NCBI GenBank assembly: GCA_002102555.1
Contig: MCFL01000175.1
Location: 1-52,325, forward strand
Length of the DNA: 52,325 nt
Direction of reading: 5' to 3'
Origin: Catenaria anguillulae PL171
Lineage: Eukaryota > Blastocladiomycota > Blastocladiomycetes > Blastocladiales > Catenariaceae
Shown here: positions 32,558-44,270 of the stretch, piece after piece
How positions within the stretch are numbered: the stretch's first letter is position 1
How the letters are laid out: each line of letters starts with the position of its first letter
Translations under genes and position numbers: made by a program
Notes under the pieces: generated by a model
Seen by the model: the letters and a program-made list of their open reading frames with translations, nothing else
The model's database searches: none
Told to the model about the DNA's origin: nothing

Positions 32558-33078
32558 TTAGAATCCCTGGCGGGGCTGGAAGAGCTGGTGCGTCTTGCCC
32601 AAATCCAAATTGGTTCCACGGCGCGCCGCGCTCGACTTGCGCCTGGCAGACCCGTTGTCGAGGGCCTTGCGCTGAGCAATCGTGTGCTCCAAGTCGCGGA
32701 AGTGGTCGTTGCGGCGCGTGTCGTGCATGAACTTGTGGGCGGCTTCCTTGCCAGAATGTCTTGGATGGCGGCCATGAGGCGGCGCACCTCGGCCTCGTTT
32801 TCTTCGCGGGTTGGGCTGGCCGGGGGTGAGTCAGTGCCGCTATGAGGGAAGGCACGTAGAACGCGCCGGGTTAGGTTAGTTCTCAGAGGTTCTGAGGAAA
32901 TGGAATGGGATCCATCCAGCCATCGACGCGGGGACGGGACGAGCGGGACGAGACGAGAGACACGGGAGATGGCGTACTTGTGCTTGCGGTGGCGCTCAGC
33001 GGCAGTCAGTGAGGGTTTCCGGCGGCGGCCACCAACGTTGGTAGCAGGGGCGGCGGGAAGGTGCTCGAGATGGAACAT
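32558..33078 (-). CDS. Small basic protein of unknown function
   Basis: Exon 1 (33078-32978) encodes a basic start with GGRRRKPSLTAAERHRKHK. After a 138-base intron (GTACGC donor, CATAG acceptor) exon 2 continues with SPTREENEAEVRRLMAAIQD. Near 32750 the reading shifts by one base to KEAAHKFMHDTRRNDHFRDL and runs to a stop at 32558, giving about 128 residues. Both sides are strongly protein-like and helical, and no intron fits the shift, so a one-base deletion in the assembly is likely. The composition (Arg/Lys/His) suggests nucleic-acid or ribosome association, but this is a guess. A TATA-like motif lies about 100 bases upstream of the ATG. Confidence 0.55.
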
Positions 33079-33999
33079 GATGGGTCAATGATTTTGATAT
33101 ATCGGGGAATGATTTGGTGTCAAGTAGGTTGTAGCGATTGCAAGACGGGAGAGGATAGGGGTGGGCACCGGCTGGACTTTATACGTTGAACGTTGTCTTG
33201 GTCTGGGTAACGTTATTCAAAGGCAGTGGCGAGCGAAAACCGAAATGCAAGAGGGATTGTTCTTGGTTGAGTCAAGTGACCCGTCCTCGACAGCTGAGCC
33301 TCCCCCACTGACTTTCGTATCCGTCATTAGCATCCCTGCAATTAGGTACCACTGCAACCCATCATCCCACACAACAACGACACGATAATCCTCACGCACA
33401 AGATACCCAGGGATTTACGCAACCACCAATATCATTCTGATGGGACAGTCACGCCGCCGTCCCGCCAGCTCATCTTGCCATGTGTGTAAGTAGATCGTAT
33501 GAGGCCGCCAGTCCGCCATGAGGCGCGACTTCGTTCATTCATGAAAGGAAGGTTTGGAAAATGGGAGACGCGTCCTCAGAGTGAGGCTCATCATGTCAGC
33601 TGATGCTTTTGGGTCATTCGTCGGCCATTTTGCACGGGTTTCCGCTATTTCAATGCCTGGCGCGCTGCTTTTCATGCCAAAAATTCCGAATGGTTTTTCA
33701 CTTTGAGCGATTCCTCATGCGGACACCTTCATTGGTAAATAGTGGAGCTTGCGGTCCTTGCGTACCCAGATGTTGGCGCAGGGAATGCTCTTTTCCATAT
33801 ATTGGGCAGCGAATCGTTGATGATTCAAGAGGGATATGGCGAACGGAACTGAATAGGGAGGAAGTAGTAAATGTACAAGGACTGACAACGACCTGAAACA
33901 AAGTGCATGTCACAGCAAACCGCCAAGTTGTCCATATCAGCTTGACCCTTTACGCGACATGGCCGGCGCAGCTGTTTCCTGAAACGCCCTCAGTGCCCT
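33079..33999. other. Intergenic region, no gene seen
   Basis: Between two minus-strand genes. Open frames such as 33603-33896 are short and show no coherent composition or splice signals. It probably holds the promoter of the gene at 32.6-33.1 kb and the 3' region of the gene starting at 34581. Confidence 0.5.
33177..33183 (-). promoter_or_regulatory. TATA-box-like element
   Basis: TATAAAG on the minus strand, about 100 bases upstream of the ATG at 33078 of the small basic protein. The spacing is suitable for a core promoter with a short leader. Confidence 0.35.
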
Positions 34000-34581
34000 T
34001 CATTCCCCGGCAAGCACCCAGTCGCCGCCAGCAATCTTCTCGCCTTGCTCGTCCGTCTCGAGGTACATGTAGTCGTGGATGCCACGCCAGAAATAGACCA
34101 AGAAAGTCTTGCCCGCCTGTTGTTGTTGCTGTTGCGCGTCGCCTGAAATGAACGGACCGGGCGCACCAGCGTGAGCTTGCTGGGCAATGACTGACATGAC
34201 ACACATCAGAAACATGTAGCATGGCAGAGGCGTCGAAGTGAGACATGATCGTTTGTGTGCCGGATGCCGCAAGATGAGACGTGCGCAAAGGAACGGACCT
34301 TGCTCGACCGTGCCGCGACCGCCAACAAGTGACTGCACGGCCTCCTTGGAGGGCAACACGAGATCGGGCGGGCCCATGGCCTCAAACACGTCCTGAGCCG
34401 GCGTGCCGGGGCGGCCCAGCGCTTGTAGGAGCGTGGTCATGGCCGTGTGTTTTTCATTGCCGAACGAGTCGACGGCAGGGTTCCAGTCGGGAGCACCGGC
34501 GAAGCGCGAAGGTGCGGCGCGTAAGGTTTTGAACGTGATGGACGCGGATTGGACATCCGAGGCAGAGGGTGCGGCAGACAT
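34000..34581 (-). CDS. Conserved-looking small protein of unknown function
   Basis: Two exons, 34581-34299 and 34190-34000, with a 108-base intron, give 157 residues. The intron length is a multiple of three and has no stop in frame, so a retained form would also be translatable; splicing is preferred because intron residues lose composition. The N-terminus is Ser/Ala-rich. A middle stretch reads TTLLQALGRPGTPAQDVFEA and PPDLVLPSKEAVQSLVGG. The C-terminal end (KTFLVYFWRGIHDYMYLETD) has the look of a conserved beta-rich domain. I recall no named family. A short Gln run (QQQQQQ) precedes the C-terminal domain. The gene is divergent from the PTPS gene. Confidence 0.6.
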   Translation of the reverse strand: MSAAPSASDVQSASITFKTLRAAPSRFAGAPDWNPAVDSFGNEKHTAMTTLLQALGRPGTPAQDVFEAMGPPDLVLPSKEAVQSLVGGRGTVEQGPFLCARLILRHPAHKRSCLTSTPLPCYMFLMCVMSVIAQQAHAGAPGPFISGDAQQQQQQAGKTFLVYFWRGIHDYMYLETDEQGEKIAGGDWVLAGE

Positions 34582-35157
34582 TGTGTCGGTGGGGAGATAA
34601 TTGGATTTGTTACCTATGTGTGTGCAGATTACATGGATCATGGATTGACAAAGGCCGAGGGACTGAGTCAAGACTCAAGAGAGAAGAGGGAAGAGCGGCC
34701 ATGGGAACACAGTGCCTTTTATGCTCATCGTCCTCGGTTCGCACGGCATGCCTGATCCTGCCGGCTGTGCCACCGGCCTTGGCACCCAGGTCGGAACGAC
34801 ACTGCGTGAACGTTTCGTAGACCGAGTGCCGAACGAGAGAAGAACTCTTCTCGAAGCCGCATGCACGTGACGTGGCTTGGTCCGTCCCCAACTCCTGTGT
34901 CGCACGCGCCTGATGCTCATGGCGCTCATCGACTATACCTTATCGCTTCGCTCTTCAAAGTAGTCAAGGATAATGTCATGCACATGTAAGCACACACCGC
35001 ACTTGCAACAATCTGTCGCCGCCATCATGTACGATGCCATGTACAAGTAAATACGACCTGCCGCCCGCCTTGACAGACAGAACCCAACAACTGCTCCCGT
35101 GACTGTCGCTCTTGTTCTCTCTCCCGTCAACATCTTTGCTCCCAGCATCACTGCCAA
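34582..35157. other. Divergent promoter region
   Basis: About 576 bases between the starts of the small minus-strand gene and the PTPS gene; probably a shared regulatory region. No gene is seen. Confidence 0.45.
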
Positions 35158-35913
35158 ATGACCATGTCACCAAGTACCACGCTCGCACCTTCGGCCTTCC
35201 CCGCCGCATTTGCCTCCCGCCCGCCCATTGCTACCATCTCGCGCATCGAAAAGTTTTCCTCGGCACACCGCCTCCATTCACCACACCTGACGGACGAGGA
35301 AAATCGCCAAATCTTTGGCAAGTGTAACCACGTCAATTTCCACGGACACAATTACACATGTATGTCCTTGCCTCCCTCACCCACACGCGTGTGTCGGGTA
35401 TGCTGTCCGAGGGGAGCTTCGGAATTTTGTTGACCAGCTTGGCATTTGCAGTGCAAGTCGATGTAAGAGGACCCATTGACCCACGCACTGGAATGGTCGT
35501 CAACATCACCGACCTCAAGAAATGCATTCAAGATTCAGTCATGTCGCTCGTCGACCACCGCAATTTGGACTTGGACGTGCCGTACTTTGCGCAAGGGATT
35601 CCGAGGTGCGTCGTTACTTCCTCTGCCTTCAGCTCCACTTCGCCTCTCGCCACGGAGCTCACGCTCTGCCCGGACGTGTGTGAGTAGCACGACCGAAAAT
35701 CTTGCCGTCTTTGTGTACCGGACCCTCGCCAAAGCACTACCGAAATACGTTGGTGCAACTGGCGATGGATTGAACCGACCACGGCTTGTCAAGGTGACGC
35801 TATGGGAGACGGACAAGAACATTGTCGAGTATTCTGAGGATTGGGATCCAGCCGTAGCAGGAGGTGCTGTCGATAATGGGGTTCCAAATGGGAACGGCGA
35901 GCTGACACAGTAG
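35158..35913 (+). CDS. 6-pyruvoyl-tetrahydropterin synthase
   Basis: Three exons, 35158-35359, 35452-35605 and 35688-35913, give 193 residues with all junctions in phase. The zinc site is seen as the histidine in FSSAHRLHS and the pair in FHGHNY. The catalytic cysteine lies in GKCNHVNFHGHNY. LVDHRNLDLDVPYF carries the Asp-His pair typical of the family, and the STTENLAVF segment contributes the usual substrate-binding region. The enzyme converts 7,8-dihydroneopterin triphosphate to 6-pyruvoyl-tetrahydropterin, a step towards tetrahydrobiopterin. The length is slightly above the usual ~145-150 because of an Ala/Pro-rich N-terminus and an Asn/Gly-rich tail. All key residues are present, so it should be active. 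Confidence 0.92.
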
Positions 35914-36012
35914 CCTTAACCTTGATTCCGTTTTCCAACATGTACCTACTTTCAATTGATACACGCAACTGACTTTTCATCGACTGTGTGGTTCAACTTG
36001 TCACGAAAGGCC

Positions 36013-37320
36013 CTATCGCTGAACCTGCAGCAGCCCAATCTCCATGAGGACATGCACCTTGGCCATGAGCTGTGGATTCCTTGATGCCTGAGCCATGAAT
36101 CTACACGGAGAAGCCGTTCCTCGTTCCCAGTCAAAACGATTGCAACCAAAGGGAAAACTACGACGTGAGAAGGAAACGTACGGCCCCAGCTCAACACCGC
36201 CTCTACCGCGTCGCATACCATCCAAGAACCGTTGAATTTGCGGATCCATGAGCGCTTCGCGCACTCGGGCATCGCTTTGCACGCGCTCAACAAGTGCGCG
36301 TTCGTGAGGGGGCAAGTCGCTGTGCTGGCTCGTGCCGGGCGGCGACGTCGACTGGATGGTCTTTTTTGTGGCAATGGGTGTCAGCTCAGCCTTGCTCGGG
36401 CCTGCGGGTTTGAACTTTGCATTTGCTGGCACCTCGTCGTCGTCCAACTCTTCAATCTTTGGCCGACTCGACGCTTTCTTCTGCTGTTTTTCGTCCGGTG
36501 CGGACGACCCCGATGCAGATGATGATGCTGGGGCATTCTTCTCCAACTCGTTGCCCATCAACCCTGTCACGCGCTGCATTCCCTTCCAATACTTGTCCGC
36601 TCGAGGATTGGTTCTGGGATCATATTTTTTCTGTGCTGCCACGGGATCTTTTTCGACAAGTGCCAAAAACTCGGCAAATCCGGGGTCGTCAAAGATGGAG
36701 CGTAGGTGTGCGTCCGAGTCGATGGTGCCGAGCAGCGAAGGGGTGACATAGACTGTGAACCGAGATTAAGAGAAAGTCTCAGCAGGTGGGAAAAGCGTCG
36801 AATGCAGCAACCAGAGTGAATTGCGACGTACGGTTGGGATCCATTTGGCCCTTTGCTGCTTCCTTCAATGCCTCCTGCACATCGGAAAACACGAGCGGGT
36901 CGCCTTTCTCTCGATCGCGCTTTGGCACCTCCAGTACCGGCACAGCAGAATCCCTCTCTGCCGGTAGCGCCGCTTTTTTCCCACTGCTACCGCTGCTACT
37001 GTTCAAAAACCCACGCTTCATGCCCGCCAATCCACCAGAGCTCACCGCCTTCGCTTTCGGCTTGTCTGTCACCGCAGCAGCGGCCGCAGGCGCAGGCCGT
37101 GGCCGATCCGCCAACGTGGTCGCATCCACATTTCGGTTGGCCTTGCGTTCGCGCTCGCGCTCGAGCCGGGCGTGCACTGCGTGCTTGAGCTGTGTGGCCG
37201 ATGCACGCTTGGATGCGAGCTCAGCAGACGCGTCCTCAAGGGCGGCGGCAGGTCGTCGTGTGACTCGTCGCCTTCGTCGTCTTCGGCGTGACACGCGTTG
37301 GGATCAGAGGCCACGCTAAA
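36013..37320 (-). CDS. STI1-domain-like co-chaperone protein, 5' end unresolved
   Basis: The main coding exon ends at 36832. Two more exons follow, 36752-36182 and 36100-36013, all in phase. The N-terminal part is acidic (CHAEDDEGDESHDDLP) and then helical and basic (HAVHARLERERERK). An STI1-like segment follows: DPLVFSDVQEALKEAAKGQM, VTPSLLGTIDSD, then FLALVEKDPVAAQKKY with the Asp-Pro pairs typical of such domains. A second helical repeat near the C-terminus includes ARVREALMDPQIQRFLDGM. STI1 domains bind hydrophobic segments of clients or Hsp70/ubiquitin factors. The first two coding parts are in different frames near 37250, and no ATG is found in either, so the start is not resolved. The 3' end lies only 100 bases from the PTPS gene. 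Confidence 0.65.
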
Positions 37321-37772
37321 GGTGCTTTTGGACGTGGAAGGAGGGCTCAGAGCACTGGTGGGGCGCCACGCCAGTCAAAGAACGGGCTGGGTTGGACGCT
37401 GGCGAGGAGAGTGGGAAACAGAACGTGAGCGAGAGAGTGATCAACATTGGCGAGTTCAGCCGACGAAAGCTGCCGCCCGCCGGCAGCGCAACATAGCGTA
37501 CTGGTTAGCATGGTATTGTATTGGCAAGTTGCTTCAAGTCTGCATGTGCCGTGATCTTGCGTACATCCCGTTTTGAACTAAGGAGGGACATGAGAGATGA
37601 TGCGCATTATGGCTAATAGATCTGGGCAACAAACATTCATGTCTGGCTGATCCTTCTTGCAAAACGTTTTTGCATGTAAATAGATGGCAATCCAGGAGAA
37701 AAAGAGGAAATTGATTCAGGAAGTAACATTTATCGTCTTGGTATGTACAATATACAAAAAGGGTCTTCAGCT
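37321..37772. other. Intergenic region
   Basis: It holds the unresolved 5' end of the STI1-like gene and the 3' flank of the kinase gene. No separate gene is seen. Confidence 0.4.
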
Positions 37773-40680
37773 TCACGTCTCCCGAATCAACGGATGCCCC
37801 AACAAGCCCGCTGCCGTCGCCCGCCGTCTTGGATCCCACTCCAAACACTTTTCCACCAAATCCAAACACAGCGGATCCACCGTGCCGACCTGGCACAATT
37901 GTGAAAGAAGCGGATGATGGTTTGGAATCATGGGAAACAGCGGCTCCAAGAACTTGTACTTCAAGTATCCCTGGGCGTCCGTGCCCATGACGTACCCGTG
38001 CGTTGACGAGGGCGACGAGGGCGGCGATACGGAAGCGGCCGAGGACGCCGGCGGTGTCGTGTGCGGGCCATTTGTGGCGGCGGCGGCGGCGGCGGGCATG
38101 TGCGAAGATATGTGCCGCACGGAATGAACAGGCGACGGATGGGCAGTGGTGACCGGTGTTGCTGCCGTGCTTGGACTGGCCGACGTCGCCGCCGATGAGG
38201 GAATGGTCATGGACCATACGAGCGGCGAAGGTGAAGGCATCGATGTGCTTGTTTGCGATGTGGGCAATGGAGGGATCGGCTCGTCGGGGACGGCGGAAAC
38301 ACGGTCGCACTCGCCCGGCGTGGGGCCGGAACCTCCTCCGGTGCAGTCGCTGCGGCGGTTGACGCACCCGGCGCCACATGGTCCGCAGGTCCGTTGAACG
38401 GATTTGTCAGCTCATCCAGAGGCGTCACCAGCCCCTCTGTGGAGCGCTTTCCACGACCACTGCATCGCGCGCCGCGTATCGGTATTGCGGGCCGCCAAAC
38501 ATGGACTGTCGGTTACCCAGCAACGCGCCAAACCCGCCTTCAATGGTTTGGCCTTGGTTGGGCACCATGAGATTGACTGGTCCGCTGATAGAGACCGGTG
38601 CCGAAGTCGGATTGGCTGGCGACGAGGCCGTGGTGGATGTCGACAGTGAAGCCGAAGCGAGGGGTGGGGATGTCGCAAGCGAGGGATCGCGCGGGCCGTA
38701 GCTTGAGATGAAGTCGAGGAGTCGACGAAGACGAGATTGCGGTGGAGTTGGAGGGATGTTGATGCGCGCGTAATTGCCCTGTTGTCATCTCAGTTGGTCA
38801 ATGGGGACAGACAAGGGGACGAGCTGGACACGCTCCGTGAATAAATTCGTACCAGGATGAAATACAACGACCACACGTTATCCACCTCAGTAAACGGTGG
38901 TTTTGCCAGCAGCATTTCGTAAATGACACACCCGAGCGACCAAATGTCTTGCGCGCCGCGAATTTCCATGGTTTGGTTTCCGCCCACGATTTCGGGGGCC
39001 ATGTACGACGGTGTGCCCACGACGCGTGCGTCGTGGATCTTTCGGCAGCACATGCCGTGAATCTTTGATGACGAGAAATCGGTAATCTTGAGCGTATCGC
39101 GGACGAGCATGATATTGGCCGGTTTCTAAATGCGTGAGAATTTGGATGAGTACAACACAGCAGTAAAGGTGGACCCACAGACGCATGTACGCACCACATC
39201 GCGGTGAACTATACCATGGCTGGCCAAAAAGTCGAGAGCACTCACCAACTGCCGAATCCAGCGCCGTAACCGGTCGAGGTCGTGCAGTGGGCCGTTGGAT
39301 TTGATCCAATCCGACAGGGTGCCCCCGTCACAATACTCCATAAACAGAAAGCAGCTATTAGACGATCAGAGTTAGTACCGAGCAAGCAAGAGCAAAATTG
39401 AAAGGACCCGTCGCACTCTTCGTCGAAAATGTGCGACCCGAAATACGTGAGCACGTTTGGGTGATCGGCGAGCGACATGGCGGCGATGAGCTTGCCAAAG
39501 TTTTTGCGGTTGAGGTGCGGATTGGCCGATGGCAAGTGCAGATGCTTGACAGCAATAGTAACCGCGTGCGCCGGTGGTGGCGGCTTGATTGTCCCTCGAT
39601 ACACCAAACCTACAGGCCAAATGTAAGCAGGTCCGCTGCCAACGCAAGAACCAACAGAACACAGAAAGCCAATCGTACCCATGGCACCTTGCCCATCAAC
39701 TCGTCCAAATGATATGTCAAATTATCGCCCAATCCGTTTCCTCGTCCTCTCCATCCCCATACTCTTCATCCTCATACTCATACTCCTCATCCTGCTCGCT
39801 ATCTGAAAGCGCCGACATCTGCGACTCGACCAGCCCGGCGCCCTGCCCAACTCGCGGTCCAAGTCACTCATGGACGATGCCCGCCGCGACCCAGCCAACC
39901 AATTATCCCGCTCGTCGACGGGACTAAAGCGCTCGAAAAACCCATACGTTCTCGGCAAATGCGCGCGCAACCAACTGGTTGTTGCCGATTCCTGACCTCC
40001 CGAAGTGACAGACCCACCAGGCGATGGAGGTAATGGTGGAATGGATGACGAAGAGGATGTGGGTGATTCCAAAAGCGACCCGCCGCTTGGACGCCGTTTT
40101 TTTGGCGCGCCGCCGCCACCCACTGTGAGCATGGACGGTGATCCGCCCGCCTTGCTTGGCGACGGCGACCGTGTGCGCGACCTTGATCGCCGACTACTTG
40201 CCGCACCCGACGTGGCCGCAACTTCAGGCCGCGATGACGAATTTGACCTGCGGGACCGCGTCGACCGCGTGGGACTCTTTGGCCCCACCTCGCCGGTCCC
40301 AGACACATCCAAGGCGTCGCTAGAATCCTGCTGCTTGTAAATGTACCGCGACTTGAGGTCGCTCGCGCCGGCTTGCAAGAGCAGTCGCCGGTACCGCAGC
40401 TGGCCTGCGCGCCGCCGCTCGTTCGGATGGTACATGTGCAGGATAGTTTGAGCATGGCCGCAGTGAAGATGATGGACATGCGGTCGCGCTCGGCCTTGCG
40501 TTCGGGGCGTTCGGCCGCACCCGAGGCGGAGCGCGTGGATTCTTCGTCGAGAAGACGCAGTTTTTGGAGGAGGACGCCTGACATGGCTGCGTCAATGGTG
40601 GGAATGTTGAGCTTGGGTGCCGAGAATGTCTTGCGAATGCGTGGTATGCCTATGGACGCGGAAAGCCAGGCAGGCAGAGT
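37773..40680 (-). CDS. MAP3K-like serine/threonine kinase with large C-lobe insert
   Basis: The N-terminal region (from 40680) has helical blocks such as IRKTFSAPKLNIPTIDAAMS, then a Ser/Arg-rich linker and an acidic patch (DEEYEYEDEEYGDGEDEE). The kinase domain starts near 39690 with a degenerate Gly loop (GLVYRG) and the lysine in AVKHLHLP. It continues with FMEYCDGG, HGIVHRDVKPANIM, ITDFSSSK (DFS in place of DFG), VGTPSYMAPEI and DIWSLGCVIYEML. Introns lie at about 39360-39400, 39127-39195 and 38780-38850. After YFILGNYARINIPP comes a low-complexity Ser/Pro/Ala-rich insert of about 300 residues. The lobe then ends with EKCLEWDPRRRATA and GHPLIRET. It resembles fungal Ssk2/Wis4-type MAP3Ks of osmotic stress pathways. 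At least five single-base frame breaks occur, mostly apparent deletions. The true 5' end is not found. Confidence 0.78.
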
Positions 40681-40689
40681 CTGGGAGTA

Positions 40690-41577
40690 AGGGAATTCGA
40701 TTCACATTAAGTTACTGGCGTATTGCGGAAAGTATTCGGCTCAGTTTACATTGTCAGCAGGAGGTGGATTTGTTGATCCGGCAAGCTCCCATCCGCATCC
40801 GCATTTGGGGGAAGCGGACATGTTTGCTTTGCACCCGTGGCGTTCTGGAAGCCACCTTCTTGCCTTCATGGTATGGCATGGGCATGTCGACCGCCGATCC
40901 ACCGATCCTAACTTGACGCACCACTCACGCCCGCTCCCAACTTCGGTTAGGCCAGAGCGGAGCCAAGAGTTTGTTCGTTTATATACGTGATGTACGGTAT
41001 ATATTTTCCGCTGACCAGCTCGGAAACTGAGCGATGCCCACCCTTACTGCCGATTGGTGCCAGGCGCCGGCCGCAGCATAGCTTATAGCCATGCAACTCT
41101 CGCATGGTGGTCCTTACCCAGCTCAGGCATCGGCCGTGGCCTGGGCGGTCCACGAAGTAGAGTTAGTCAATGGAAATGGGTAAAAAAAAAGACAAGAACT
41201 GAAGTGGAATGCATTTAGGAACGGATCAAGACAAGAAACAAACAAAGAGATGACATCGAAATCACACATCAAACATATACACACACACGCACACCCGTGA
41301 GGCAACGCCAGCAAAGGCAAAACGGGTACTGAGCGAGCGTGTGAATGGATTGGCAAAAAAGGAAACACAGGAATCAAATCGACATCGATCAAGGGTGCGA
41401 AGGGAATCTCGACAAGGACTGGGCAGTAGTGATAGGTTTTCAGGGGGGGGGGGGTGTATCGATCGAAAGGATGGTACGAGCCTGGACGCGAAGGCAAAGG
41501 AACACATGGGGCAAGGGGTGGGGCGGGGGATAGGGATCAATCAATCATATACACAATGCTTAACAATTCTCTGGCAT
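40690..41577. other. Intergenic region with G-run
   Basis: Between the kinase 5' end and the 3' end of the disordered-protein gene. Upstream exons of the kinase may lie here but I could not identify them. It contains a CA-rich stretch (about 41278-41297) and a G12 run. No other gene is seen. Confidence 0.4.
41443..41454 (+). repeat. Run of 12 G
   Basis: A G12 homopolymer just outside the 3' end of the disordered-protein gene. A similar G10 run lies at 44759-44768. Both could form quadruplex-like structure but may also be miscounted. Confidence 0.75.
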
Positions 41578-41674
41578 CTACCACCCGCCGGCGGATCGAC
41601 CATATCGATCGCGACTGCGGTGCTCACCGCTGGACTGTGCCGCTGCCGTATACTCCTGATTCCTGCTCCTCATC

Positions 41675-41706
<32 letters not shown>

Positions 41707-44270
41707 GCCAGAGTACCCGGCACTCGCCGCCCACGCCGTGGACGCCAGAGGCGGTGGCGACATACCCCTCACGACCGTGCCCGTCCCGGGCGCAGACTCG
41801 TTGGATCCATGCGGACTTGGAAGTGCCGACGACGCGGACGCGGACGCCGTTGCTGAACCTGAGGCGGCCATGTGATACGCGGGCGGCGGAGGCGGTGGTG
41901 GCGGCGACATGTACCCGTGAGTGTACCCGTGGCCACCGCCCTGGCTCGACGATGGCGATGCGGGGCTCATGGGCGCCTGCAGCGACGACGGCTCATACTG
42001 CGCGTGCGTCTGGGGCGGCTGGTACCTCGGGTACACGCGCATCGACGGCTTGCGCGGCCGCCGGCGCCGATACGGCGAGTCCACCACTTCTGCTTGGCCC
42101 CACGGCAGCGCGTCAATCAAGGCCGACGTCGTTGTGCTGTTGGTTGTTGAAGCCGTCGACGCGGCCGATGGTGGGCGCATGGGTGGCAGGGTCGTTGGTG
42201 TTGGCGGCGCGTCGTACTGCAAGTGCTGCGGGAATGGCAGTGGTGCCGTGGTCCAGACCGTCAGCGGGGCAAACCGAAGCTGGTGCATGGTGGACGCGGG
42301 CGCGCCGAGCGTGGTGGTGTCGTCAAACACGGGCATGGCCGCGGGCGAGCCAAACTCGTGCTCGTCATCTTGGAGGGGGTCGTGTGCCGAGGTGGGAGCG
42401 GCGAGTGGTGAGGGGGTGATTACCGACTCGGTATCCGACGCGACGAGCGTCGGCACAACGTGGCGCTCAAACAAGGCATTGATGTTTGGCCCTGGAGCGC
42501 TTGGCAAAGGGGCTGCGGCAAACAAGTCCGAGGGCGGAGGAATCACGTCATCCGAGCGCGTGGGTGACAATGATGGGTAGGGCGCGACCGACCGCGGGTG
42601 GCGTCACGGGCAACTTGTGGTCCTCGGCATCGGAAACGTCGTTGACGACACGTGTTGGGGAAATCATTTAAAACGCCCATTGGTGGTGACAGACCAGACA
42701 CCTCACCCTCTTCAAGGTTGCGCACTTGGATCACGCGCTGGCCGTACCGCACATTGTACGCGTCATCATCGTTGAGGTCGTCCGAGCCATGGTCTTCTTG
42801 GTCGGAATCGTCATCTTGGTGCGGGTTGGCGGGCGGAGGCGCGAATGCCGATCCGGAAGCGACGACGTGTCGTCATCCTCGTCCTCGTCCGTCAAGAGCC
42901 GATCCTCGGGCTGCGGCATTGGCGACTGGAATGCAGACATGGGCAGAGAGCTGGCGGGGAGAGCGGCAGACGCGACAATGGCGTGGTCATCATCATCTTC
43001 ATCGAGAACTGCATCTGCGGCCGTGAGCATGGCTTGCAGCTCATCTTCGGGAACGGCCGACAAGAATGCAAACAAGTCTGGGTCGGGAACGGCCGATGCT
43101 GTCGGCTGAAGAGCAGGGTACAAATCGGCGGCTGTCGACAAGAGCGCGTCGACCAATGCTTGATCGGCGGCCGAGGGCTCGGACAAGTGTTGCGTGGGCA
43201 CCGAGCCGGACGAAAACATGTCAGCAATCAACTGGTCGACATTGGTTGCAGCTGCACACCCTGTGCCAGAGGCAGAACTCGTAGCTGCAGGGGTCGAGGC
43301 CAGCGGTGGCGACGTTGGCGTGCCGAGCGGCGTTGACCGTGGTGAGTGGAGGAAGGCGTCGACATGACAGATGTGGACATGGCTCCTTTGTGTTGGTGTT
43401 GAGTTTGAGCAAGTTCGAGACTATGCTGGGCAGGCAAGACTGCGGCGGCAACATGAGTGGGGTGCACAGACGGCAACAGCAGTGAGTCATCGAGGTCACA
43501 AAGCAATGCAGGATCGAAATGGAGTGCATCAAGAGCGTCATGATTGGCAGAAGCGGAAAGCAAGGGCGAGGGAGAGAGTGGGCAAGACGAAGATGGGGAC
43601 GAACAAGAAAAGGAACGTTGTACCGACCCAAGTCCAAGTGCATTGGTAGCAACACCGTCACGACAATGACGACGACCGTCCGCCTCAAGTTGGAGCTCAA
43701 GGGAATTGGCGTCGCCACTGCAGTGACCATGAAGGCCATCAATAGCAAGCAGCAGCAGCAGTGCATTCGGTGGTGCATCACCGGCAACAACAGCAGGAGC
43801 ATCATCGGCATCCACGTCCATGCCATGCTCATCGTCATCCACGTCAATGTCAACGTCATCATCATCATTGCCGACTGCATCATGATCCACATCAAGATCC
43901 TTGGAGGCGTCGGTCGCCGTGGCGACGACCATCGCGGTGCGTGCAAAAGCACCAATCGAGGAGGATGACATGGGCAATGTCAAGGGCGCATGGCGGCCAT
44001 CAGGCGACGACGGCGTGCCGAACGAGTTCGTCATCATTGGCGATCCGGGCATTTGCACGGACTCGGGCAACGACAAATGCACACCTTGGCCTTGCATTGC
44101 ACAACTTGCTGAACACTGGGACGACCAGCGGCAGCGACGGAGCCAGCGTCTTGAGCAGCAACAACATCTTGATGATGAGGAGACATGATCATGCTTGGGT
44201 GGTCTTGGTGGTCAAGTTCTTGTTGGGAGGGAGGAGGCAAAGTCAACGGGCAAGAGGCTGAGCCCTGGGA
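41578..44270 (-). CDS. Large disordered acidic and Gln/Pro-rich protein, possible transcription regulator
   Basis: Coding composition runs along most of the minus strand but in several frames. Upstream is an Asp-rich block (GNDDDDVDIDVDDDEHGMDV), then a helical acidic block (LIADMFSSGSV, later DELQAMLTAADAVLDEDDDD), then NDDDAYNVRYGQRVIQVRNL. The last 330 residues have INALFERHVVPTLVASDTES, a basic patch YRRRRPRKPSMRVYPRY that could be a nuclear signal, and Pro, Gln and Ser tracts to a stop at 41578. Four or more frame breaks with no fitting introns separate the blocks (near 43340, 42830, 42650 and 42575). No DNA-binding fold is recognised; a transcriptional role is inferred from acidic and Gln-rich composition only. 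The 5' end is unclear: another possible exon with a GTACCC donor lies near 44350-44590. Confidence 0.5.
41674..41706 (-). repeat. Polyglutamine-coding CAG/CAA tract
   Basis: Eleven consecutive glutamine codons on the minus strand near the C-terminus of the disordered protein. Confidence 0.85.
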
